The notes beneath the pieces are model-generated. The model ran no database searches and was not told the origin of the DNA. It saw only the letters and a list, made by a program, of their open reading frames with translations. A DNA stretch of 64,000 nucleotides, from NCBI RefSeq assembly GCF_040779325.2, contig NZ_JBFONT020000008.1, positions 1-64,000 of the forward strand. Reading direction: 5' to 3'. The translations under genes and the position numbers were made by a program. Positions 42,557 to 51,931 of this stretch are shown one piece after another. How positions within the stretch are numbered: position 1 is the stretch's first letter; every line of letters starts with the position of its first letter. Source of the DNA: Aestuariibius violaceus (lineage in GTDB: Bacteria > Pseudomonadota > Alphaproteobacteria > Rhodobacterales > Rhodobacteraceae).

Positions 42557-43177
42557 TTACGTCCACTTATAGTTAAAACTCACGCTCACCCGCTCGTCCT
42601 CGCTCATGTTCATGGGAACCTCATGGCGCAGCCAGCTTTCCCAGAGCAGGACCTCTCCGACCTGCGGTGTCACGTAGACGAAGGTCCGCTGGTCTTCGGA
42701 CGCATCGGCACGGCGGGGCGGGGCAGCCATCATCATCGGGTGGCGGGGATCCTCGAACCGGATAGCGCTCGTCCCCTCGGGCATCGCCACGTAGGTCGTG
42801 CCGCTGATCACCGAATGGGGGTGCAGGTGGGAGGTGTGGATGCCGCCTTCGGGCAGGATGTTGATCCAGATATCCTCAAGCTCCAGCGCCTTGCCGCCCA
42901 GATCGAACTGCAACTCGCCGGCAAAGGCCGCGACATGGGCGTCGAGCGCCTTGACCAGGTCGGCGAAGATCGGGAACCGCCAGGGCAGGTCCGTCAGCGA
43001 GGCGTAGCTGGTATAGCCGGGATAGCCGTTCTCTTCGCACCATTCCTGGCCTGCCTCGTCATCCCCGGCGATGGAAAAGCACGACGCCTCAAGCTCGGCG
43101 GCATCAACAGCGGGTTTGTGGTCCGACAAGGCTGCCCGGTAGAGGCGGGTGACAAAGAGAGAGCTGATCTGAGACAT
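42557..43177 (-). CDS. TIGR02466-type putative 2OG-Fe(II) oxygenase
   Basis: This 206-residue protein fits the TIGR02466/PF13759 family of putative oxygenases. The core double-stranded beta-helix shows HTSHLHPHSVISGTTYV (iron-type His), then a second histidine in WLRHEVPMN and the Arg-rich end ERVSVSFNYKW. Members are thought to hydroxylate unknown substrates. The ATG at 43177 is used; an in-frame one lies 12 bases earlier. A link to the adjacent T6SS genes is not evident. Confidence 0.75.
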   Translation of the reverse strand: MSQISSLFVTRLYRAALSDHKPAVDAAELEASCFSIAGDDEAGQEWCEENGYPGYTSYASLTDLPWRFPIFADLVKALDAHVAAFAGELQFDLGGKALELEDIWINILPEGGIHTSHLHPHSVISGTTYVAMPEGTSAIRFEDPRHPMMMAAPPRRADASEDQRTFVYVTPQVGEVLLWESWLRHEVPMNMSEDERVSVSFNYKWT

Positions 43178-43222
43178 GCGCCCGGACATAGCCGAGCCGG
43201 CCGGGCGTGACGAGAGGGCGTC

Positions 43223-45232
43223 TCAGCCCTCTTCCTGGATGACGAACCCGCTGTTGCCCGTGTCCGGTATCGTTTCTTCCGGTGCAGTCTCGCCCACAGG
43301 CGCCCCCTCGGATGCCGTCCGCTCCAGCAGGAAATAACCCAACGTGACCCCCCCGCCGCCGGTCGAGGCGATCTCGTCTGCGACGAGCGGCAGGAGAGAC
43401 CCGGCCACCGCGCCGGCCACGGCGGTCGCTGCACTGGTCAGCGACGCCTCCGAGGTCACGGCGGCGATCAGCTGCGGTTCCGAGGTCTCGCCCGCGGCAA
43501 GGTCCAGCCCAAACGCGAAGCGCGCCGATCCATCCGGCGACGGCTCCAGCCCAGCGGTCAGGTTATAGATCCCGCCCTTCGTGCTGATGAGGAACAGCCA
43601 GACCGGATCGCCATCGGTCCCGGTCAGCGTGCCCGACACCGTGCCGCCCGCCTCGACCCGGCTGGCATCCATCAGAAGGATGGGTCCGGTTCCACCGTCC
43701 GCCTGAAGGCGTCGTGCAAAGTTCACCGCAGGGCAATGCCCTTCGGCCACGACCCGTTGAAGCAGGTCGGGACGCGCGCCGAATTCATCCTCGTAGGCAT
43801 CGCGCAAGCCGCCGAACTGGCCAAGCTCGGTCGCGAAGGTCTCGATCAGGCCGGTATTCGGCCCCGCCCGCACGCGGGTGGCAAAGGTGCAGTCCCCTTC
43901 GGCAAACGCAGCGAGGAAGCCCTCGCGCGTCATCGCCGCTGGAGTACCTGAGGCGCTGGCCACCCCTTCACCGCCACCACCTCCTGCACCATTCGCATCC
44001 GACGCGAACCACGATCCAGGCAAGATCGACTGCAGCGGCCCCTGCATGGCAGCCAGACCACCGACAATGATGAGCAGAAGCGCCAGAAGCATGGTCCACC
44101 GGCTGCCGCTGCGCTTCACATTGCGTTTCTTTCGGGACGGCGGTGGGACGGTCAACGTGCGGGGCGTATGCGGAGCGGGTGAGGTCGGCACAAAGCCCGA
44201 TCCCGCCGGCGGGGCCGTCGCGCCCGTCAGGACGCCCGCCGCTGCCGGCGGCGGCGCGCCAAACGGGCTGTCCGATCCGGCGCTTTCCTCGCCTGAGGGC
44301 GGCTGGGTCTGCGGCGGCGTGGACGGCTCTGCCGTCTTGTCGGCGGGCTGGATGATCGTCTGATCAAGCACCAGCGGTTCGGGCTTCGCGTCGAGCAGCG
44401 CGATCACGTCGAGCATCCGGGGCGGCCGATCGTCCGGATCGGGCTCGAGCATCTTGGCCAGAACCGGCTGCAACTCGTCCGGCACCTCGCTCAGATCCGG
44501 GACGGAGCGGCGGGCATTGACCGCCTCGACAACCGACCCGCCCATATCAAGCGGCGTGCCGATGACAGCTGCCGCGATCATCAGGCCGAAACCGTAGACA
44601 TCGGTGCGCGGCCCGATTTCCCCGTCATAATGGCCCAGCTGCTCGGGTGAGATGTACTTGAACTTACCGGCCAACTGCCCGTGCAGCGTGCCTTCCGTCA
44701 GCTCGGTCGACTTCGCGATGCCGAAGTCGATCAGCACCGCCTCGTCGATCTTGCCGTCGCGCAGCATCACGTTGTCGGGCGACAGGTCGCGATGGGTCAC
44801 TTCGCGGCCATGGGCCTCGTCCAGGCCCTGGGCCAGACGCTTCATCAGCCGCTTGGCTTCTTCGACCGAAATCGGGCCGTTCTTCCGGACGTGATCGCTC
44901 AGCGAGATCCCGTCGATGAACTCCATGATCAGGCAGAACCGGTCGAGCCCCTCGTCCCGGACGAAGTTGTAATAGCGGACGATCGCCCGGTCCGAGAGCT
45001 GGCAGAGGATCCGCGCCTCGCGCTTGAAAAGCGTTGCGACCTTTTCGTCCTGGCTGAGGCTTTCCAGCACGATCTTGATCGCCACCGGATCGCCGGTGAA
45101 GGCGTTGACCCCGCGATAGACCTCGCCCATCCCGCCAGAGCTGATCTGGTCGGTGATCTCGTAATTGTTGTTGATCATCGTGCCGATGGGGATCGCGCTG
45201 CGCTTCCCCTCGGCGGCTTTGTCGGCCCCCAT
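43223..45232 (-). CDS. ppkA: T6SS-associated serine/threonine kinase PpkA
   Basis: This 669-residue protein has a Hanks-type kinase domain (residues 24-285): glycine loop SSGGMGEVYRG, Lys53 in VAIKIV, His147-Arg-Asp149 (HRDLSPDN) and DFG at 169-171. A Pro/Thr-rich linker, one membrane helix near 380-396 and a periplasmic C-terminal domain of about 270 residues follow. It fits PpkA of the threonine phosphorylation pathway that triggers type VI secretion. It lies four bases after pppA. The periplasmic domain is not recognised. Confidence 0.85.
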   Translation of the reverse strand: MGADKAAEGKRSAIPIGTMINNNYEITDQISSGGMGEVYRGVNAFTGDPVAIKIVLESLSQDEKVATLFKREARILCQLSDRAIVRYYNFVRDEGLDRFCLIMEFIDGISLSDHVRKNGPISVEEAKRLMKRLAQGLDEAHGREVTHRDLSPDNVMLRDGKIDEAVLIDFGIAKSTELTEGTLHGQLAGKFKYISPEQLGHYDGEIGPRTDVYGFGLMIAAAVIGTPLDMGGSVVEAVNARRSVPDLSEVPDELQPVLAKMLEPDPDDRPPRMLDVIALLDAKPEPLVLDQTIIQPADKTAEPSTPPQTQPPSGEESAGSDSPFGAPPPAAAGVLTGATAPPAGSGFVPTSPAPHTPRTLTVPPPSRKKRNVKRSGSRWTMLLALLLIIVGGLAAMQGPLQSILPGSWFASDANGAGGGGGEGVASASGTPAAMTREGFLAAFAEGDCTFATRVRAGPNTGLIETFATELGQFGGLRDAYEDEFGARPDLLQRVVAEGHCPAVNFARRLQADGGTGPILLMDASRVEAGGTVSGTLTGTDGDPVWLFLISTKGGIYNLTAGLEPSPDGSARFAFGLDLAAGETSEPQLIAAVTSEASLTSAATAVAGAVAGSLLPLVADEIASTGGGGVTLGYFLLERTASEGAPVGETAPEETIPDTGNSGFVIQEEG

Positions 45233-45235
45233 GAC

Positions 45236-46015
45236 TTACGTCTCCCACAGGCCGGTGGTCTCGTCGACCATGGCCTCGGTCCGGGCGTAGCAATCCACGA
45301 CGATCGCGGTGGTATTGTCACGCGCCCCTTCGGCAAGCGTGCGCTGGATGATCGCGTCGCTGACCGCCTGCGGGTCGCCGAAGCCGTTCGACAGCATCGC
45401 GGCAAGGTCGTGGTCGCGGTTGTGCTCGGTCACGCCGTCCGAACAGAGAAGGAACCGGTCGCCCTCCTGAAGCGTGCCGCTGACCACGTCGCAGGCGGCC
45501 GGATCGGTCACGCCGATGGCGCGCGTGATGACGTTACGGCGGGGCCAGTGGATCGCCTCTTCCGGCGTGATGGCGCCCGAGTTGAGCAGCTCCTGAACCT
45601 CGGTATGGTCCTGGCTGACCCGCGTCAGCTTGCCCCCGCGCAGCAGGTAGAGACGGCTGTCCCCGGCCCAGACGCAGGCATAGGCATCCTCGAAGATCAG
45701 CAGCGCCACCAGCGTCGCGCCGACCGTGCCGCCGCCGATCCGCATCGCGTGTTCGACGATCCGGTGATGCGCCCGGTCGAGCCGTTCCATGAACCGCGCC
45801 TGAAGATCGTGGGCCGATCCCGGCATTCCGACCGACCGCAGGTCTTCCACGATCGTCTGGCTCGCGTAGTCCCCGGCCTGGTGTCCGCCCATCCCGTCGG
45901 CGACGGCCCAGACGCCCGAACCCGGAAGGCTCAGCAGCGCGTCCTCGTTGTGGTCGCGGACGCAACCGCGATGGGTCGCTTCCCCGGTCTGAAACGTGAA
46001 AAAGCCGTTGCTCAT
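45236..46015 (-). CDS. pppA: PP2C-type protein phosphatase PppA
   Basis: This 259-residue PPM phosphatase has metal-binding aspartates in RDHNEDALL, VADGMGGHQAGDYAS and LCSDGVTEHNRD. PppA reverses PpkA phosphorylation in the T6SS threonine phosphorylation pathway. The kinase and phosphatase genes are four bases apart. It follows tagF after 54 bases. Confidence 0.9.
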   Translation of the reverse strand: MSNGFFTFQTGEATHRGCVRDHNEDALLSLPGSGVWAVADGMGGHQAGDYASQTIVEDLRSVGMPGSAHDLQARFMERLDRAHHRIVEHAMRIGGGTVGATLVALLIFEDAYACVWAGDSRLYLLRGGKLTRVSQDHTEVQELLNSGAITPEEAIHWPRRNVITRAIGVTDPAACDVVSGTLQEGDRFLLCSDGVTEHNRDHDLAAMLSNGFGDPQAVSDAIIQRTLAEGARDNTTAIVVDCYARTEAMVDETTGLWET

Positions 46016-46069
46016 TCCCCAAGAGGCTCCCGGCCCGTTTTCAGGCTCTTTGTCGTGCCCGCCCGCACT

Positions 46070-46720
46070 CTACCCCGTTGCCTCCTGCCTCGAAACGCCT
46101 GCTGTCAGCCAATTGAACCCATCCGCGTCCGGCAATCCAGCACAAACCTGCACCGCGGCGGCCCTTAACGGATCGCCCGCGCTCCACCAGTAGGAGCGTC
46201 CGCGGGTCGCGCGCAGATGGTCGGTGGCCGCGATGGCGGTCAGAAGCTCCTCCACCGGCGTCTCCGGATTGACCGCCCAGAAGCCGGGCTCGTCGGCCTC
46301 GACGGTGCGGTAATCGCCCAGCTCGGCGAGATGCGCGTTGAGCGTCTCAAGTGGCGCCTCCCCCTCCAGCGCGTCGAGCCCGGTGGAAAGCGCGGCGTAG
46401 AGCGTCTGGTCCGGGTCGATCACCGGTGGCAGGGGAACCGCGTCCTCTACGATGGCAAGCAGCGGAAAACGGCGGCCGACCTTGTCGCGCGAGGGGCGCA
46501 GGATCCCGCAGACCGGCCCGGGCGACAGCACCCCCTGCCCGGCCCAGAACCGCAGCTCCATCCCGCTGTCGAAGATTCCGTCCCACGCTTCCCCCAGCGT
46601 GCTTTTGGCCCGCGGCAGGATCGCGTGCAGCCAATTCTCCAGCGCAGCTCCCGTTTCGCCTTTGAGGCCCAACGATATGAAGTCCCCAAACGCCCGGTGT
46701 TTGCCGTAGAGTCCCGCCAC
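46070..46720 (-). CDS. tagF: Type VI secretion-associated protein TagF
   Basis: This 216-residue protein has the TagF pattern: LYGKHRAFGDFISLGL at the start and ENWLHAILPRAK, FWAGQGVLSPGPVCGILRPS. TagF is a post-translational repressor of T6SS assembly acting with the Fha protein. In some bacteria TagF is fused to PppA; here they are separate but adjacent. It starts eight bases after the tssM stop. Confidence 0.85.
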   Translation of the reverse strand: MAGLYGKHRAFGDFISLGLKGETGAALENWLHAILPRAKSTLGEAWDGIFDSGMELRFWAGQGVLSPGPVCGILRPSRDKVGRRFPLLAIVEDAVPLPPVIDPDQTLYAALSTGLDALEGEAPLETLNAHLAELGDYRTVEADEPGFWAVNPETPVEELLTAIAATDHLRATRGRSYWWSAGDPLRAAAVQVCAGLPDADGFNWLTAGVSRQEATG

Positions 46721-46728
46721 CGGCGCCC

Positions 46729-49700
46729 CTAGTTGACCTGCGTCGGGCAGCGGAAATCGTCGATCGCATCCATGAGGAAGGGGACCTGCGCGGAGTTGAA
46801 CTGCATTTCGATCCTTACGGACAATCCCTGAACCGTATAGATGGAACTCAATACGTTGCCGTCCCGCCGCTGCTGGGTTCCCGCGTTCAGAAAATCGATA
46901 ATCGACCAGGGTCCGTTCCTGGTGAAATCCCTCTGACCGCCTCCGGCTCCTCCACGGTTATAGATTTCAAGAGTGACGTTGCCGGAGCCGTTTGGCCAGT
47001 CGAACTGCACGCCCGGACCGGACCCATTGAACAAGTGGTTTTTGTCACCGATCGTAACGCCGACCGACATCCCAGGCTGCAACTCGGGCCGCACGGTAAT
47101 ACTCACCCGTGGCTCGGACGACCCGGGAGGGAAAAAGGCGTTGCGGATCGCTGCAGCCCGCCCGAATTGGTCGAGCGTGGTCTGCGACAGTTCCTGCGAC
47201 AGCCTGCTTCTCGGATCCGGGGCGATCTGCCCGTCACCGATCCTTTGAGCATGGGATTCAAGATATTCGGAATAGTAGCGATCCATCACACCACGCTCGC
47301 CAAAGAAGCGGCCAAACTCCGAAAGCGACAAGTGCCGCTCATTCTGAGTAAAAGGATAGCTTGTCTCGATACCGCTCCGGCATAACGACGTCACGTCGTT
47401 CGTCAGAGCCCGGTTCATCTGATCGATCGTCGCGTCGCGCGACTCGCTGCGTAGGTCTTCCAGTATCTCGCGGATGAACCGATCGATCGGCGGCGGGGTC
47501 CGGGACTCCTTGTTTTCGAGAGTACTGAGGACCCCGGGCAGTTCCAGCGCAGCTTGTGTCGGGTTGCTGCGGGAGAGCAGGCGATTTTGATGGATTCCCT
47601 GGATGTCCGCAACAAGCTCATTGATCGCCCGTTCACCCTGTTCCCCCTCCATCATGATGTGCCACAGCTCGAAATCGTCTTCGAGCCGTTCGATCGGCAG
47701 AAGCGGGCTCTGGCTTTGGGACGCCCCGCCAACGCGTTGCTGGTTCTTCCCACTGCTGTTGTTGGCCGCCGATTCAAGGAAAATCCGGGCGGTGCCGCCC
47801 TGCGAGGTGATAAACCGCTGGAGCAGGCGCCGGCTGGCCTCATCGGTCACGCCGTCGAGGTTGCCCGACATGATCGCCTCCTGATCGAGGCTCGCCATCT
47901 CGTCGATCAGGCGGCTCAGCCGGGTCTCTCGCGTGACCTCACGGGCCAGCGCATAGAGCGGCGAGGTCAGGCCACTCGCGAGCTCCTCCAGCACCGCATA
48001 GCTCGGCGCGTCGGCCGAAACCGAGGCAAGCTCCACCCGTTCGAACATCTCGTCCCAAGCGACAATGAACTCGCTCCGGTACTTCGTCAGAAGCGTGGAG
48101 GTCAGCGTGGCAAGCTGGCCTTCGTAATCGACCTCGCCCGCCGCCTCGCCCAGAACCCACTGGTCGTCGCGCAGCCGCTGTTCGGCCTCGTCGAGCGCAG
48201 GATAGAAGTAATCCCAGAAGCCCATGAAGGTATAGATCGACGGCACGGTAACGTCCGACAGGTCTGACCCGTCGCGGGTGATAAACACCAGATCACTGCC
48301 CCGCCCTGTCGCCTCTTCAAGGCTCCAGTCAGGCATCCCGTTCGTCTCCGCCGCGTCGGCGATCGTGATGTAGGCCTGATCGACCAGCGGCATCCGGATG
48401 ATCGCATCGCGGGCACGCGCGATCGTCTCGGGATCCAGGCCGATCTCGACGCTGCGCGTGTCGTCGAGCGACAGCATCGCCTCCAGATGGCCGACCAGCG
48501 CCTCGCGCTCGTCCAGATCGCTGAGCGACGCGAACTCGCCCCGGCGCCACTGCTCCTCGAACCAGACCTGGATCGCCTCGTCGTCAGAGCGCCCGCCGAT
48601 CCCGCCAAGCAGCATGTAGACCTTCAGCGCCCGGTAGATCTGCGGCAGGTCATTGTCCTGCAGGAAAAGCGGAATGCGCTGCTCCACATCGAGGATCAGC
48701 CGCGGCCGCAGCATCTTTTCCAGCGCGTCCGAGTAGGCCTCGGTCGCCGCGGCATTGACGCGGTTGCGCTGGCCCAGGCCGAAGCCTTCCCAAAGATCGC
48801 CGTCTTCTGGATCGCCATAACCCGCGGGCATCGACCGCAGGCTGTTCAGATAGGGCAAGATCGCGCGCAGATCGGTGTCGCTGACGACCTCGCGCTGGAT
48901 CTCGAACCGGGCGACGTTCTGATAGGTCTGCCGCTCGCCCTCGGCCCGGGCCAGAAGCGTCGCGTTCTGCCAGTAACTGATCCCGAAGGCCGTCAGCAGA
49001 CCCAGCGTCACGACCCCGATCACACCCATCGCTGCGGCGCGCAGGATCTGGCGCCGGGCAACGGCCTTCTTGTCGAACGACACCCAGTCACGCTCTTCAA
49101 AGATCACGCGGCGCAGCAGGTCGTGCAGGAAATAGCTCTTGCCCTTGCCCGACATGAAGGCGGGGGTGAAGGCGCCGCCCTCGTTGCCCCGGCTCATCGC
49201 GCCCAGCACCTGATCGATCGGCGTGCCTTCCTGCGTGCCCGAGGTGAAGTAGAACCCCCGCAGGATCGCGTTCGTCTTGTACCGCGTCGGCTCGAACACC
49301 CGCTGCAGGAAGTCGCTGACATTGTCGCGCAGCAGCGCCATCTGCCCCGGCAGACCGAAGATCGCGATCCGGCTGATGCCGTCCGGTTCCTCGTTCATCC
49401 GGTCGATGATCTCGTCCGACAGGCGGCTGACCAGCTGGTCGAACTCTTGCGGCACCTTGTCGTAGGTCTGTTCCTTGCGGTCCTTCGTCTGGAAGGTCAC
49501 GCCCCAGACATTCTTGCGCCGGTTCAGGCTGAACGAGCTGAAATATTCCCGGAAGCCCGAGATCAGGTCGCATTTGGTGAAGACGACATAGACCGGGAAG
49601 TCGACCCTCAGCGTCTCGTGGATCTCGCCCAGCCGCTCGCGCACGATCTCGGCGTGGCGGGTCAGTTCGGCCTCGTTCGAATTCAGCATATCCTCGACCG

Positions 49701-50340
49701 AGAAGGCCAGGATGATGCCGTTGATCGGCTGGTCCGACCGGGCCTTTTTCAGCAACTCAAGGAAGGCCGTCCAGCTCTTGCTGTCGGCCTCGGCGTCGCT
49801 GTCCTGCGTGGTGTAGCGGCCCGCCGTGTCGATCAGCACCGCCTCTTCCGAGAACCACCAATCGGTGTAGCGCGTGCCGCCGAACCCTTCGATGACGCCG
49901 CCCTCGTCCTTGTTCGCCAGCGGAAATTCCAGGCCGGAGTTTTCCAGCGCCGTCGTCTTGCCCGCCCCCGGCGGGCCGATGATGACGTACCATGGCAGGT
50001 CGTAGAGATAGCTTGCCCCGCCCGATTTCTTCAGCGTGGCCAGCGCCTTGGTCATCCGCTCGGACAGCTCCTTGGCGTCGCCTTCCACGACCTGCGGGAT
50101 CATCGCCTCTTCCAGCTCTGCCGCCTTCTTGCGCCGCTTGCGCCAGCGGATCAGGAAGACGACCAGCAGAATGCCGTAAAGCACGCCAAGGACGGTCAGC
50201 CGCAGCCAGAGCGACGCGAAGACGCCGCCGATCATCTCGCCGCCGAACCAGATCGCGACGCCAAGGCAGATCAGGCCGATGACGATCAGCGGCCAGCGCA
50301 TCCACGACTTGTAGCGAGGTCTGGGCAAACGGATCCGCAT
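46729..50340 (-). CDS. tssM: Type VI secretion protein TssM (IcmF)
   Basis: This 1203-residue inner-membrane protein has two N-terminal helices (about 16-65) and a Walker A GPPGAGKTT at 122-130, so it is of the ATP-binding type. A third helix lies near residue 440 and is followed by a large periplasmic part. It forms the T6SS membrane complex with TssL and TssJ. It starts one base after tssL. No tssJ was seen in the window. Confidence 0.94.
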   Translation of the reverse strand: MRIRLPRPRYKSWMRWPLIVIGLICLGVAIWFGGEMIGGVFASLWLRLTVLGVLYGILLVVFLIRWRKRRKKAAELEEAMIPQVVEGDAKELSERMTKALATLKKSGGASYLYDLPWYVIIGPPGAGKTTALENSGLEFPLANKDEGGVIEGFGGTRYTDWWFSEEAVLIDTAGRYTTQDSDAEADSKSWTAFLELLKKARSDQPINGIILAFSVEDMLNSNEAELTRHAEIVRERLGEIHETLRVDFPVYVVFTKCDLISGFREYFSSFSLNRRKNVWGVTFQTKDRKEQTYDKVPQEFDQLVSRLSDEIIDRMNEEPDGISRIAIFGLPGQMALLRDNVSDFLQRVFEPTRYKTNAILRGFYFTSGTQEGTPIDQVLGAMSRGNEGGAFTPAFMSGKGKSYFLHDLLRRVIFEERDWVSFDKKAVARRQILRAAAMGVIGVVTLGLLTAFGISYWQNATLLARAEGERQTYQNVARFEIQREVVSDTDLRAILPYLNSLRSMPAGYGDPEDGDLWEGFGLGQRNRVNAAATEAYSDALEKMLRPRLILDVEQRIPLFLQDNDLPQIYRALKVYMLLGGIGGRSDDEAIQVWFEEQWRRGEFASLSDLDEREALVGHLEAMLSLDDTRSVEIGLDPETIARARDAIIRMPLVDQAYITIADAAETNGMPDWSLEEATGRGSDLVFITRDGSDLSDVTVPSIYTFMGFWDYFYPALDEAEQRLRDDQWVLGEAAGEVDYEGQLATLTSTLLTKYRSEFIVAWDEMFERVELASVSADAPSYAVLEELASGLTSPLYALAREVTRETRLSRLIDEMASLDQEAIMSGNLDGVTDEASRRLLQRFITSQGGTARIFLESAANNSSGKNQQRVGGASQSQSPLLPIERLEDDFELWHIMMEGEQGERAINELVADIQGIHQNRLLSRSNPTQAALELPGVLSTLENKESRTPPPIDRFIREILEDLRSESRDATIDQMNRALTNDVTSLCRSGIETSYPFTQNERHLSLSEFGRFFGERGVMDRYYSEYLESHAQRIGDGQIAPDPRSRLSQELSQTTLDQFGRAAAIRNAFFPPGSSEPRVSITVRPELQPGMSVGVTIGDKNHLFNGSGPGVQFDWPNGSGNVTLEIYNRGGAGGGQRDFTRNGPWSIIDFLNAGTQQRRDGNVLSSIYTVQGLSVRIEMQFNSAQVPFLMDAIDDFRCPTQVN

Positions 50341-50341
50341 C

Positions 50342-51931
50342 TCAGAAGGTCCCTTCCTTGGCGATCAGAACTTCGACTCGGCGGTTCAGGGCGCGTCCCT
50401 CCGGCGTTGCGTTATCGGCGATCTCGTCCGCCGGGCCGCGCCCTTCGACCTGTATTCGGTCGGGATCGGAAATGCTGCCCGCCAGCACATCGGCCACGCC
50501 CTGCGCCCGCGCCTGGCTCAGATCCAAATTGGTCTTGTAGCGGCCACGACCCGACATCGGGATGTTGTCGGTAAAGCCCAGCACCCGGATCGGGCCGGGC
50601 TCGTCGTTGAGGACCTGCGCAATCTCGGCAGCGAGAGTGGCAAACTCCTCCTTGACGGTCGCCTGACCACTGTCGAACAGCAGGAGGTTGCCCACGCGCA
50701 CGTAGATGTAATCGCCTTTGGTCCCAACCTCGACCTCGCCCGCCGCTATCCGGTCGGCAAGTCGCTCTCGGATCCGCTCAAGCTGCGTGGAATCCGGGGC
50801 TTGTGGCACGAATTGCGCCTGCACCAGCCGCTCCAGGCTGACCGCAGGCACCCCCGCATGCAGTTCGTTCAGCGCAACGGCCACCTGCCCGCCATCACGG
50901 GCCAGAAGCGTCGAGAGCGTCGCGAAGGCCCCCACCAGCATCACAGCGGCCACCGCCGCGATCACCCAGACCGGGGGTCCGCTGAACCGCCGCTTGCCGG
51001 CCAGCGGTACGGCGGACCAGTTGACCGAGATATCCTCGTCCGGCCTCGGGTTCACCCGGCGCAACGTCTCGTAGATCGCGTTGCGGATCCGGGCGAGCTC
51101 AACGGCCCCGTTTGGCGCCGTCCGGTACTGCCCTTCGAAACCCAGCGACAGACACATCAGCATCAGCTCGAGCAGCTGATAGCGCTGCCCCGGCGCCTGC
51201 ATCGCCTTCTCGGCCTCCTGAAAGAAGCCGACCCCGGAATCGCGCTTGCCGAAGAACCGCGCGACCATGGAATACTGGATCCAGATGCCCCGGTCCGCGC
51301 CGGGCAGGTTCTGCACGATATCGTCCGCAGTGCCGCAGAGCGCATATTTTGCGATCTCCGCCTCCTGCGGATCGGCGCCTGCGGCGATGGCGTTCGGCGT
51401 GTAATTGTCCAGCTCGCGGGTCACGTGTTCCATCAGCGGAACCGCCTGCATCTCCACCAGACCGGTCCGCAACCGGCCCAGCAGGATCAGCAGGTTGGCA
51501 GCCGCCGCGACCAGCGGGTTCGACGATCCGCCGGCGCCCAGGCCGGCGCCCTTCAGCGCGTCCTGCAGCGGGATCTTCGGCCCGGTCTGCTGCATCGGCG
51601 CCTCTTGCCCGCCGCCGATCTCGGGGAAGAAGCCCTCGTTCGTGGTGCCTGGCCGTCCGATGCCGCCCGGTGTCTGGCTTTGCGGGTAGCCCCCGAAGCT
51701 TGGCGCGGGCTGCTGCGGCTGCGGCGCGCGCGGCTGCACAGGCACCGACCCGCCCAGCCACGTGTCGTCGCGCGACGGCTGGAACCCTTGCCCCGTCTGC
51801 GCCACCCGTCCCGGCCCCGGCGTGGGCAACGCGCCCCCGATGATCGTCTTGTCGCCATCGGCAGGCTTCGGCGCCTGGCCGGGCTGGGGCAGCTTGCCCC
51901 CGAACACCGTCTTTTCGTCGTCCGATCCCAT
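50342..51931 (-). CDS. tssL: Type VI secretion protein TssL (DotU) with C-terminal OmpA domain
   Basis: This 529-residue protein has a Gly/Pro/Gln-rich N-terminal region of about 150 residues, a DotU cytoplasmic domain, one membrane helix near residue 330 (VIAAVAAVMLVGAFATL) and a C-terminal OmpA-like peptidoglycan-binding domain (LGFTDNIPMSGRGRYKTNLD). It anchors the T6SS to the wall. The N-terminus has three T-x-[FIL]-G-G motifs at Thr8, Thr29 and Thr57, likely PpkA sites (see findings). It overlaps tssK by four bases (ATGA). Confidence 0.92.
   Translation of the reverse strand: MGSDDEKTVFGGKLPQPGQAPKPADGDKTIIGGALPTPGPGRVAQTGQGFQPSRDDTWLGGSVPVQPRAPQPQQPAPSFGGYPQSQTPGGIGRPGTTNEGFFPEIGGGQEAPMQQTGPKIPLQDALKGAGLGAGGSSNPLVAAAANLLILLGRLRTGLVEMQAVPLMEHVTRELDNYTPNAIAAGADPQEAEIAKYALCGTADDIVQNLPGADRGIWIQYSMVARFFGKRDSGVGFFQEAEKAMQAPGQRYQLLELMLMCLSLGFEGQYRTAPNGAVELARIRNAIYETLRRVNPRPDEDISVNWSAVPLAGKRRFSGPPVWVIAAVAAVMLVGAFATLSTLLARDGGQVAVALNELHAGVPAVSLERLVQAQFVPQAPDSTQLERIRERLADRIAAGEVEVGTKGDYIYVRVGNLLLFDSGQATVKEEFATLAAEIAQVLNDEPGPIRVLGFTDNIPMSGRGRYKTNLDLSQARAQGVADVLAGSISDPDRIQVEGRGPADEIADNATPEGRALNRRVEVLIAKEGTF

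Noticed and set aside
42548..42585. GCGTGAG/CTCACGC dyad at the end of the oxygenase-like gene
   Set aside because: It partly lies inside the coding end, with a long loop and no T-run; too weak to call a terminator.
48487..50574. Plus-strand open frame of 695 codons
   Set aside because: It is antisense to tssM and tssL, which have full family features.
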